Source: Mycoplasmoides fastidiosum
Lineage (GTDB): Bacteria > Bacillota_I > Bacilli_A > Mycoplasmatales > Mycoplasmoidaceae
Assembly (NCBI RefSeq): GCF_024498275.1
Contig: NZ_CP101809.1
Coordinates: forward strand, 806,001-870,000
DNA length: 64,000 nt
Direction of reading: 5' to 3'
Shown here piece after piece: positions 55,974 to 64,000 of the stretch. A program made the translations under genes and the position numbers. The notes beneath the pieces were generated by a model. It saw only the letters and a list, made by a program, of their open reading frames with translations, made no database searches and was not told the DNA's origin. The stretch's first letter is position 1. Each line of letters opens with the position of its first letter.

Positions 55974-56270
55974 TTATGCTTTAGGAGTTGGAGGAATAAT
56001 TTCAACTTTAGTTTTGCGTTTTAGATAGGGACGGTATTTTACAATCCCATCTTTTAAAGCAAACAATGTATCATCAGAACCTTGACCAACCCCTTTACCA
56101 GGGAAAATCCGGTTGCCACGCTGGCGGTAAATGATTTGTCCGATTTTAGCGCTTTGACCATCTGCTAATTTAGCACCTAAAAACTTAGGATTGGAGTCAC
56201 GACCATTTTTGGTAGAACCCACCCCTTTTTTAGAAGCAAAAAATTGCAAATCATAAATTAATTTAGTCAT
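55974..56270 (-). CDS. rpmA: 50S ribosomal protein L27 (with cleavable N-terminal extension)
   Basis: 98 residues. Begins [20 protein letters not shown]: the LQFF extension is removed before ASKKG by the Prp protease in Firmicutes and relatives. Start 56270 has AAAGGA well spaced; a further in-frame ATG upstream is ignored. Overlaps the end of prp by 8 bases. Confidence 0.97.
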   Translation of the reverse strand: MTKLIYDLQFFASKKGVGSTKNGRDSNPKFLGAKLADGQSAKIGQIIYRQRGNRIFPGKGVGQGSDDTLFALKDGIVKYRPYLKRKTKVEIIPPTPKA

Positions 56271-56583
56271 TTGCGTTCCTTTCATGCTTTTCTAATTGAA
56301 TATATTGTGGATAATTTTGGGCTATCATGGTTAATTGCTTAACTAATAGGGCTTTTTGACTTAACAAATCACTATCAGCTAAAGCATCAGAATTAAAACG
56401 AATTGTCACTAAAGCCGGATTAACCGTTTGAACAATTTCGATGCGTTGATCATTAATCCAAAAACCACAAGCACCTAAAATAATGGCACTAACCCCCGCA
56501 CAGACAATGTCCTGATTGACTACGGCAAAATTAGCATGATCTTGAACGCTAATTTCGGCTGGGTTAATGCGAATACGAATCAT
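56263..56583 (-). CDS. prp: Ribosomal-processing cysteine protease Prp
   Basis: 106 residues. Cleaves the L27 N-terminal extension. Catalytic His in DHANFA (family GHA) and catalytic Cys in [13 protein letters not shown]. Lies between rplU and rpmA, the usual place. The family's Gly before His is Asp here. Confidence 0.93.
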   Translation of the reverse strand: MIRIRINPAEISVQDHANFAVVNQDIVCAGVSAIILGACGFWINDQRIEIVQTVNPALVTIRFNSDALADSDLLSQKALLVKQLTMIAQNYPQYIQLEKHERNAND

Positions 56584-56585
56584 AA

Positions 56586-56885
56586 TTAAGCTTTAATTTC
56601 TTTAACCACTAATTTGGTATAACCTTGACGGTGACCTTGACGTTTCATGTGGTGTTTTTGGGAAATAAATTTAATAATATGAATTTTTTTCTGTCGTCCG
56701 TGCTTTAATACTTGACAAGTAACTGAAGCACCAGCGATAGTTGGTTTGCCAATTTTATTATTAGCCATTAATACGCGATCAAAACGCACTAATTCACCTT
56801 CTTTAGCACCAAGGGTGTTCACATAAAGTACATCACCTTCTTTAGCACTATATTGCTGGCCACCAATTACAAAAACTGCTGACAT
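56586..56885 (-). CDS. rplU: 50S ribosomal protein L21
   Basis: 99 residues. VFVIGGQQYSAKEGD, VLMANNKIGKPTI and KKIHIIKFISQKHHMKRQGH match L21. First gene of rplU-prp-rpmA with a regulated-looking leader. Confidence 0.97.
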   Translation of the reverse strand: MSAVFVIGGQQYSAKEGDVLYVNTLGAKEGELVRFDRVLMANNKIGKPTIAGASVTCQVLKHGRQKKIHIIKFISQKHHMKRQGHRQGYTKLVVKEIKA

Positions 56886-56958
56886 AAGAATCCTTTCTTT
56901 TTCTGAATTTTACTAGTTGAAAAACAAGGTCATTTCCAGTGAAATGGCTCATTTCATT

Positions 56959-56994
56959 AAGAAAAAACACTAAGCAGGCTCAGTGTTTTTTCTT
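56959..56994 (-). terminator. Attenuator-like hairpin in the rplU leader
   Basis: Perfect 13-bp stem, AAGAAAAAACACT (56959-56971) with AGTGTTTTTTCTT (56982-56994), inside the leader between the promoter (57050-57045) and rplU. A second copy of AGTGTTTTTTCT lies upstream at 57014-57025 and can compete for the same partner. This gives two alternative folds, the plan of an attenuator. Confidence 0.65.
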
Positions 56995-57044
56995 TTAAAC
57001 TCAATCTAAATCAAGTGTTTTTTCTCAAAACAATAATCACTGAA

Positions 57045-57050
57045 ATTATA
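57045..57050 (-). promoter_or_regulatory. -10 box of rplU-prp-rpmA
   Basis: Minus-strand TATAAT in TTTAGTATAATTTC, 160 bases above rplU, back to back with the plus-strand promoter of the thiamine operon. Confidence 0.6.
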
Positions 57051-57070
57051 CTAAATTTTCATTTAAACTA

Positions 57071-57076
57071 TATAAT
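57071..57076 (+). promoter_or_regulatory. -10 box of the thiamine-diphosphate importer operon
   Basis: TATAAT about 12 bases before the start of the TPP aptamer, so the transcript begins at the riboswitch. Confidence 0.6.
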
Positions 57077-57087
57077 TAATTTCCTAG

Positions 57088-57178
57088 AACATCAGGGGTA
57101 CTTTTCTGGTTTTTATCCAGAAGCGTTGAGAAACACCCTTAATTAGCTGATATAGTTAAAACTAACGGAGCAAGTATG
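57088..57178 (+). promoter_or_regulatory. TPP riboswitch (THI element)
   Basis: CAGGGGTAC, then a hairpin (TTCTGG/CCAGAA), GCGTTGAGAAACACCCTT, then GCTGATATAGTTAAAACTAAC and GGAGCAAG match the thi-box order: GGGGU, CUGAGA-like, ACCCUU, CUGAU, a small stem, and GCGxAGGGAA-like end (GUUGAGA replaces CUGAGA). It directly precedes the p29-type ATPase, as expected for a thiamine-diphosphate importer. Confidence 0.88.
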
Positions 57179-57193
57179 TTTTGTAATGAAATT

Positions 57194-57231
57194 CATTTCC
57201 AAAACACCAGTCCAAAGGTGTATTGGAAATG
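57194..57231 (+). promoter_or_regulatory. Start-codon-sequestering hairpin of the TPP riboswitch
   Basis: CATTTCCAA..ACACC pairs with GGTGTATTGGAAATG. The second arm contains the ribosome site (GGTG) and the ATG (57229-57231) of the ATPase. Likely expression platform acting on translation; no T-run follows. Confidence 0.65.
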
Positions 57232-57969
57232 ACTATAATCGAATTTCAACAAGTTAATATTGTTTATGATCACAAAGATGTGCCTTATTTAAGGAACATT
57301 TCCTTTCAGATCAATGAAAATGATGTTGTTTGCGTAATTGGCAAATCGGGTGCTGGTAAAACAACATTAATGAACGCCATTTTTCAACCCGATCGAATTC
57401 TTAGCGGCAAAATTTATTTTGATCAGCATGATTTAACCCAATTATCGGTTAAGCAGCGCAAAAAATTATGATCAAAAATTGGGTATTTATCCCAAACTTC
57501 TACTTTGTTTGAAGATGATACGGTTTATTTAGCAATTAAGCGGGATTTTTTACACCAACAAGTTTGGTGACAAAAAATTTTCTTTTACCTAAATTACCAG
57601 CAACGCACTATGATCTTCCAAACTCTTAAGGAATTAGGGATCTTAAATAAGGCATTTACAAAAATTGGTGCTTTGTCCCAAGGTCAGAAACAACGTGTAG
57701 AAATTGCCAAATTGTTATTGAAAAAACCGCGGTTAATTTTGGCTGATGAACCAACAACATCATTAGATCCAGCAACTGCAAAACTAACAATTGCATTAAT
57801 CAAAAAATTACAACAAATTCATCAGTGTTGTATCATCATCAATATTCACGATGTTAATTTATTGAAAATGATTTCCAATAAAACCATTGCCATCAAAAAC
57901 CAAACAATTCATTTCATCAAACCAACCCAAAATGTAAATGCTAATGATTTAGAATTGGTTTACCAGTAA
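57229..57969 (+). CDS. Thiamine-diphosphate ABC transporter ATPase (p29 type)
   Basis: 246 residues, one ABC domain. Walker A VIGKSGAGKTTLM, Q-loop YLSQTSTLF, signature GALSQGQKQRVEIAKLLLKK, Walker B LILADEPTTSLD, switch His NIHDVN. Resembles PhnC-type ATPases. ATG 57229 lies in the riboswitch platform hairpin. Permease follows three bases after the stop. Confidence 0.9.
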
Positions 57970-57972
57970 AAA

Positions 57973-59673
57973 ATGATCAAACACAATTGGTTTCTTGATT
58001 GATATTGTGATGGGAACCGACAGCATCAAAAACAGTTACGACCTTGAATAAAATTTGTTGGCAGCTTATTAATTGCAATAATTTTAGTAATAATTTTTAT
58101 TTTTAATCCTGTCCGGTTCTTTCCAAATGGAGCTGATCTCTTTTATCGTTATTTAAAACTATTTTTTAGCCCCGTAACTGTTAATCATCATTATCCTTCT
58201 TATAATTTATGGTCATTATCTGCTGAATTTTTAATGATCAGTTTGGGCAATATTTTTTTGGGAACTATTAGTGGTTGAATCGCTGCGATGATTAGTGCTT
58301 ATTTTTTTACAAATCGTTTTTTCAAGAATTGATTGTGAAACTTAGGTAGCTGATTGATAATTGGTTTGCGAGCTTTTCCCGTCTTTGTTTTTTTAGGTAT
58401 TTGACAGTCAGGTTTCCATTCATTTGATGTAGTAGTGATGGTTTTCTTCTGATTTAGTTGATTGTGATTGCACAAATATTTTGTCAATATTTTTCAAAAT
58501 GTTAACTTAGAACAATATCAACTTTACCAAAAAATTGGTTATGCACGATTTAGTTTGTTTTATCAATTTATTTGACAACAAATCAAACACAAAAGTTTTT
58601 TGTTTCTATTGTTTGCCATTGAATCTAATTTACGGTGAATTTCACTATTAGGTTCTTTAGGAGTTATTGGTTTAGGCACTTTAATTTATCAGCCAATTGC
58701 TGATGCGGCTAAAAATTTTGAAGAAGTTTTCATTCCTTTTTTATTCTTATTTCTCAGTTTATTGTTTTTTGAAATTGTTCTAAATTTTTATACAAAAAAT
58801 AATTCCAGCAAGACCAAAATCACCAATTGACACCCTCAACAAATGGCTCAACGATTTTATTATGGTGATAAATTTAAATTACTCATTTTTGGATTGATGT
58901 TTGGGATTAGTATTTATTCGTTAACCCAATTAAATTTTCACTCTCCAGCCAATGCGCAAATGCTAGGTTATTTAGAAGGATTATTTAACGTTAAATGATA
59001 TCTTTTTACAACTGATCAATTAATAGATAATCCATTTTATTTGTTTTTTCAAGTTCTGTTACAAACAATTACCATTTTTTGTTGAGCAATTTTTTTTGGC
59101 ATAATTTGGGGACTTTTAGCATCGCCCAAAATTGTCAATAAATTTATTGCTAAATTCTTTGCTGGTTTTAATTTATTAAATCGCTCTTTGCCCACTATTC
59201 TTTTATTTTATTTATTTAATCCTATTTTTGATACATCCCAAGCAACTGTAATTATGATATTAATTTTCAGTACCAGTTTTAACTTTGCCAAAAAAATTAA
59301 CGGCATGATTTATAAAATCACTGATGCTTCTTTGCAGTATTATCAATTATTAAGTTATTCCAAATTATGAATTTTACAACAACATTTCTGACCTCGGTTA
59401 AAGCAAGAATTTTGAAGTTTCAGTAAATTTGAATTTGAATTGATTTTACGTGATGTAGTGATTTTTGGCATTTTTGGTGCTTCGCTGTTTGGGCAAAAAT
59501 TTATAAGCTTTGCCACACGTAATCCCGAAGCTTTCAATGTTTATTTGTGAACTTTTTGATTGGGAATTATCTTTTTAGAAATCATCACTAATCTGAAATT
59601 AAACCAATTATTTACTAAAATCACTCAAATAACCTTAGTTAAAAATTTTGTAAATAAAACTGCAAAATCCTAA
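57973..59673 (+). CDS. Thiamine-diphosphate ABC transporter permease (p69 type)
   Basis: 566 residues with about 11 hydrophobic helices in two similar halves, as in M. hyorhinis p69, so a fused pair of PhnE-like permease domains. EAA-loop-like stretches: ESNLRWISLLGSLGVIGLG in half one, RDVVIFGIFGASLFG in half two. Over twenty UGA-Trp codons break it under the standard code. Coupled to the ATPase; partner of the p37-like lipoprotein. Confidence 0.85.
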
Positions 59674-59737
59674 TTCTGAATTTGTTAGTGGTAAAATTAC
59701 TAATACTAATAAATTTTAGTGAAATAAAGGATTTAAA

Positions 59738-60403
59738 ATGTTTAAATTACCTAAACTGTCCTATAGTTATGAAGCAATGGAACCCCAAATTGATGCTCAA
59801 ACTATGGAAATTCATTACAGCAAACACCATCAAGCTTATATCAATAACTTAAATGCTGGTTTAGAAAAAAACCATCCTTCTTATCTAGAAGTGCCGGTAA
59901 CTAAATTATTAATTGAATTTAATAACTTACCTGAAGAAGTAAAAAATTTAGTGCGGAATAATGGTGGAGGTCATGCTAACCACACTTTATTCTGGGACAT
60001 TTTATCCACTGAAAAAGATCAACCAATTCCTCAAGAATTAGAAGCAGCTTTAGTTAAAAATTTTGGTAGTGTTGAAGAATTTAAAGTTCAATTTGAAAAT
60101 GCTGCAAAAACCCGTTTTGGTTCTGGTTGGGCATGATTAGTTTATAAATCTGATGATTCATTAGAAGTAGTTTCTACTCCTAATCAAGATTCTCCATTAA
60201 TGGAACACAAAATTCCCTTATTAGGACTAGATGTTTGAGAACATGCATATTATTTAGCTTATCAAAATCGCCGTCCTGATTATGTAGCTAATTTCTGGAA
60301 AATTGTTAACTGGAAAAATGTAAATCGGAACTTTATTCAAGCTAAATCTTCTTATAGTGATAATCCCGAATTTGTCGGCTGTTCTGGTTTAGGTGGTTGC
60401 TAA
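59738..60403 (+). CDS. sodA: Superoxide dismutase, Mn type
   Basis: 221 residues. Metal ligands: His in [10 protein letters not shown], His in [11 protein letters not shown], Asp and His in [22 protein letters not shown] carries the Gln position typical of Mn rather than Fe enzymes. The protein ends with an unusual [10 protein letters not shown], a two-Cys Gly-rich tail not in ordinary SODs. AAAGGA ribosome site. SOD is rare in mycoplasmas, so this may be acquired or clade-specific. Confidence 0.95.
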
Positions 60404-60420
60404 TAACCTAAAAAATAAAT

Positions 60421-60456
60421 AAAAAAATCCTGTTTTAAAATAAACAGGATTTTTTT
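60421..60456. terminator. Bidirectional terminator between sodA and gatB
   Basis: 15-bp stem AAAAAAATCCTGTTT/AAACAGGATTTTTTT with a 6-base loop. The gatB stop codon begins in its outer T-run. Confidence 0.93.
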
Positions 60457-61891
60457 ATTGTTTTAATAACGGAGCACCTACTTTTAAATAAGCTTCTTTG
60501 GCCTTCAAGGGATTAGCTTGCGCTTTAGTTCGAGCCATAATTTGACCAATAATAAATTTTTCAAATTTAATTGGATTGTCTAAAAATTGATCTATTTTGC
60601 TGCGGTTTTCTTCAAGAATTTTTTCAGCTAGTTCCACTAAAAAATTTAAATCAGTAATTTGTTTTAAATTATATTTTTCAATGGCAGTATCTAAATTTAA
60701 ACCTTCTGCCAAAATAGCGCTAAAAACTAATTTGATTTGTTTTGCATTCAGTTTTTGTTCTATTTCTACAGCTAAAACTGCAGCAATTAATTCTTGTAAA
60801 ATTGTGGGTGCTAAAGTTTCAAAATTCAAATCAGCTTTATTTAAATAACCCAAAATTTCATTACCAATTCATTTATAACTTTTTTTGAAATCATTTAAAT
60901 GTTGGTTTAATAAGTGAACAATTTGATAGATTTCATAATTATCTAATAAATGATCAACTTCTTTTTGAGATAATCCAGCAGTTAATAAATCAGTTTCAAT
61001 ACTTAATCAATTTTGGGGTGAATTAGTAATTAATTCTTGATATCGTTCTTCACTAATACCAAATTCGGGAATGTTTGGTTCCGGAATAAAAAAGTATTCT
61101 ACAGCATCAGATTTAACCCGCATGAATTCAGTGGTTTCAGTTGTTTCATTTCACCGACGGGTTTGTTGTTCTACTGATTGACCATTTTTAATTAAATTAG
61201 TTTGCCGTGTAATTTCATAGTTAATCGCACTAGCAACAGCTGTGAATGAACCAATGTTTTTAATTTCTACTTTATTACCGTATGGATCGGTTGCATTTTT
61301 ACGCACTGATAGATTCACATCAACTCGTAAGTTACCTAATTCAATTTTGCCATCACTAATACCCAAAAAAACTAAAGTGCGTTTTAAATATTTAAGAAAT
61401 TCTAAAACTTGAATAGCATTAGTAAAATTAGGAGCTGTAACAATTTCTAATAATGGAGTTCCAGCACGGTTAAAATCTAATAAAATTTTGTCGCCAACTT
61501 TAGTTTGTTTTGCAGTATCTTCTTCAATTTGAATCTGCACAATTTCAACTGTTTTTTGGGATTCGGGTAAAATAATTTTTCCGTGTTTAGCAATCGGATG
61601 ATAGTACTGAGTAATTTGATAACCTTTAGGCAAATCATAATAAAAATAATTTTTCCGATCAAAATTAATTTTTTGATAATTGATTTGCATTTTTAAAGCA
61701 TGGCCTAATAAAATCGCTTTTTCAACAACAGTTAAATTAACAACTGGCAAAGTACCAGGTAAACCCAAATCAATATAATCAATACAAGTATTGGGATCAG
61801 CGTTAGCTAAATTGGGTGCGGCTGAAAACATTTTGCGTTTAGAATTAACTGTAGTGTGAATTTCTAAGCCAATTGTGACTAAATAATTCAT
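60455..61891 (-). CDS. gatB: Aspartyl/glutamyl-tRNA amidotransferase subunit B
   Basis: 478 residues. With GatA and GatC it amidates Glu-tRNA(Gln) (and Asp-tRNA(Asn)). TIGLEIHTTVNSKRKMFS, FDRKNYFYYDLPKGYQITQ and RVDVNLSVRK are signature stretches; C-terminal YqeY-like helical domain. ATG 61891 is preferred to an upstream TTG because AGAGG is then spaced correctly. It starts two bases after the gatA stop. Confidence 0.95.
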
Positions 61892-61892
61892 A

Positions 61893-63344
61893 TTACTCAA
61901 CCTCTTTTATTGAAATTCATTCACTAATTCAGTATGCTAAATTAAGTAGTTGTCCATCTTGTTTTTCTTTAGTGAATAAATTCAAACCAACACTTAAACC
62001 CTTAATTTTAATTCAGGGAATTGTAATTGATGGCAAGCCTTCAAAGTTAGCAATTTGTAAAATGCTGTCAATCATGTTTTTGGGAGGATTAATGCCTGCA
62101 TTTAATTCAGCAATTTTATAAGAAGTACCAAAAGCTCCTAACGATAAAATTGCATCACATTCGTTTCATTTTTCTTCTAATAAATCACTAATGATTTCAC
62201 GCACTTTTTTAGATTGTAAATAAGTAGAAAAATAATTTTTAGCACTTAAAGCATAAGCTCCAATAGCCATGCGTTTTTTAAATTCTTGACCAAAACAACT
62301 TCGGTTATCAGTAATCGCTGTAAAAAAATTATTTTTGGCTAAACCTAAACCAAAAGTACTTCCAGTTAGATTAGCATAACAACTAGCTGCTTCAGCATAA
62401 GCAATAATTAAGTATAAACTACTAATCACTTTAAGAATTTGATCATCAAAAGAAGTTCACACAATTTCAATTTCAGATCGTGATTCTAATTCTTGGACTA
62501 ATTTTAAAAATTCAGTTTTAGTGGTATCAAAATGGGTTTGAGCTGAATTAGGTTGTTCTTCATAATCAAACATATTTTTCAAAATCCCAATCCGGATCTT
62601 TTTGGTAATTGGTTGTTGGGTTGTTATTAAATAATTTGTACAACTATCTGTTCAAGTTGTTGTATCATGTTGATCCTGACCAGCAATAACATCTAAAACA
62701 ATTGCTGCATCAATTACCGTTTGACTTAAAATGCCCACTGTATCTAAAGAAGGACAAAACGGATAAACTCCAAACCGAGAAATTAATCCATAACTTGGTT
62801 TAAACCCAACAATCCCTCCAAAAGAAGCAGGTTTTCGCACTGAATCACCAGTATCAGTGCCAATGCTAAATGGCACAATTCCTGCTGCAACTAAGTAAGC
62901 TGAGCCCGAAGAAGATCCTCCCATTAAATATTCTGGATGATTATATAAATGCACTGGACCATAGGCTGAAAAAGTGCCTGAACCTCCTAAACCAAATTCA
63001 TCTAAATTAGCTTTAGCAACATTAATCGCTCCTGCTGCTTTTAATTTTTGGGCCACAGTTGCTTCAAAAGGTGAAGTGTAGTTTTTAAGAAATAGTGATC
63101 CCCCCGTTGTAACTTGATCAGTAGTCACAATATTGTCTTTTAAACTAAAGAATACCCCATTTAATAAACTGGAACTAGGTTGAAATTGATCGATGGCAAT
63201 TTGAGCAGAAGCATAACAATCATTAATAATAGCGTTTGCATGAGCATGATTTGCTAAAGCTGTTTTAATTTGGGTCAATGTAGTAGTTAAACTGATTTTT
63301 CCTGTTTTTAAATCTTGATGATATTGCAAAATTTTAGAATTCAT
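61893..63344 (-). CDS. gatA: Aspartyl/glutamyl-tRNA amidotransferase subunit A
   Basis: 483 residues. Amidase that releases ammonia from glutamine. Catalytic Lys in FFSLKDNIVTT, cis-Ser and nucleophile Ser in LMGGSSSGSA and GTDTGDSVRKPASFGG (the usual DTGGS is DTGDS here, an odd change next to the catalytic cis-Ser). The start ATG overlaps the end of gatC by 11 bases. Confidence 0.94.
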
Positions 63345-63621
63345 TACGAACTACAACATATCCTTCTTCTTGATTTGGAACTGTTTGTAAAGCTTGGTTT
63401 ACATTAATTGCAGCTTGGGGTTGATCAGTTGCTAAACTTGTATTGCTAATTCATTTTAGAGAATTACTAATAACAACATGCTCAGTGGCAATTGTGGTGA
63501 CTAAACTTAGATCAGCATCAATTTGGTTTCAGTGGGTGATTAATTGCTCAACTGTTGATTCGTCTAAAGGAATATACCAGTTTTTAGTTAAACTAGTGAT
63601 TTGGTTTTTTTCAATTTTCAT
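63334..63621 (-). CDS. gatC: Aspartyl/glutamyl-tRNA amidotransferase subunit C
   Basis: 95 residues, small belt subunit that binds GatA to GatB. Weak conservation, but length and order gatC-gatA-gatB are standard. Late PNQEEGYVVVRNEF recalls the family's VxREDxV end. Confidence 0.85.
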
Positions 63622-63639
63622 AATTAATATTAGTTATCA

Positions 63640-64000
63640 CTAAAATTTAATGTGACAATAACCATTAGGATTTTTGATTAAATAATTTTGATGATATTCT
63701 TCAGCTAAAAAATAGTTTCGTAAGTGTTCTACTTCAGTTACGATTGGTTGATTATATTGGTGTTGTAAATTTTTTAGAAATTGTGTAATTTTTGGCAAAT
63801 CATTAATATCAGTGAAATAAACACCAGAACGGTATTGACTTCCTTTGTCATTGCCTTGTTGATTTAAAGTGGTCGGATCGACATGTTGAAACACAATATT
63901 TAGCAACCGTTCAAGTGGGAGAATTTTTTTATTATAAAAAACTTCTACAACCTCAACTGCACCAGTAGTTCCACTGCAAACTTGACTGTAAGTAATCGGA
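63640..64000 (-). CDS. msrA: Peptide methionine sulfoxide reductase MsrA, partial
   Basis: C-terminal 119 residues; the catalytic GCFWG lies beyond the window edge. YSQVCSGTTGAVEVVEVFYN, HVDPTTLNQQGNDKGSQYRS and AEEYHQNYLIKNP are hallmark MsrA stretches. Repairs oxidised Met. Upstream of gatC by 18 bases and likely in one operon. Confidence 0.95.
   Translation of the reverse strand, partial: PITYSQVCSGTTGAVEVVEVFYNKKILPLERLLNIVFQHVDPTTLNQQGNDKGSQYRSGVYFTDINDLPKITQFLKNLQHQYNQPIVTEVEHLRNYFLAEEYHQNYLIKNPNGYCHIKF

Noticed and set aside
61891-61900. TTG start for gatB three codons upstream
   Set aside because: The AGAGG ribosome site directly abuts TTG but is well spaced from ATG 61891.

Overview
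This window comes from a wall-less mollicute (Mycoplasma in the broad sense) that uses genetic code 4. Almost every protein reads through several UGA codons as Trp, a tRNA-Trp with anticodon UCA is present, the DNA is AT-rich, and the gene content is typical (iol operon, ula operon, p37/p29/p69-type transporter, F1-like ATPase cluster without F0). The p37 likeness to M. hyorhinis suggests the hominis/neurolyticum side of the group, but I cannot name the species. Start and stop positions below were set by reading through UGA.

Layout. 1-1051 (minus): a TM2-domain protein translationally coupled to a Na+/solute symporter cut by the window edge. 1529-14568 (minus): one long myo-inositol operon, transcribed as ABC ATPase, coiled-coil-fused permease, binding protein, iolA, iolC, iolB, iolG, iolD, iolE and a second iolG-like gene. 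A GntR/UTRA regulator gene (14757-15470) lies just upstream, and a perfect 20-bp palindrome precedes the operon promoter. No IolJ-type aldolase gene is seen here. 15719-17758 (plus): an unknown protein, a membrane-anchored unknown, an acyl-carrier protein, tRNA-Ser(GGA) and tRNA-Trp(UCA). 17884-24533: an ascorbate/pentonate utilisation region with ulaB, ulaF, ulaE, ulaC, ulaA and a phosphotriesterase-family lactonase on the minus strand, and ulaD divergently on the plus strand; nested palindromes lie between the two.

24719-53078 (minus) is the most unusual part. A seven-gene F1-like ATPase cluster without a recognisable F0 is followed by seven tandem paralogous surface proteins of about 860-880 residues (the last one frameshifted). 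Each has an N-terminal membrane segment, a very large external domain and a C-terminal two-helix hairpin around a short basic loop. Mycoplasma F1-like X0 ATPases are known to lie beside MIB-MIP immunoglobulin-attack genes, but I see no MIP protease motif here. The array therefore looks like a different, possibly undescribed, partner family. The alpha-like gene has an in-frame TAG at codon 20, and the first gene of the cluster looks like an iron-alcohol-dehydrogenase fold without its metal ligands.

53336-59673: a p37-type thiamine-diphosphate-binding lipoprotein (minus) is separated by ribosomal protein genes rplA, rplK, rpmA, prp and rplU from its likely partners, the p29-type ATPase and p69-type permease (plus), which sit behind a TPP riboswitch. 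59738-60403: Mn-type superoxide dismutase with a Cys-containing tail. 60455-64000 (minus): msrA (partial), gatC, gatA, gatB.

Logic. The left half is accessory carbon metabolism under local control. The middle is a surface-protein and ATPase machine. The right half is mostly core translation with one vitamin-cofactor importer.
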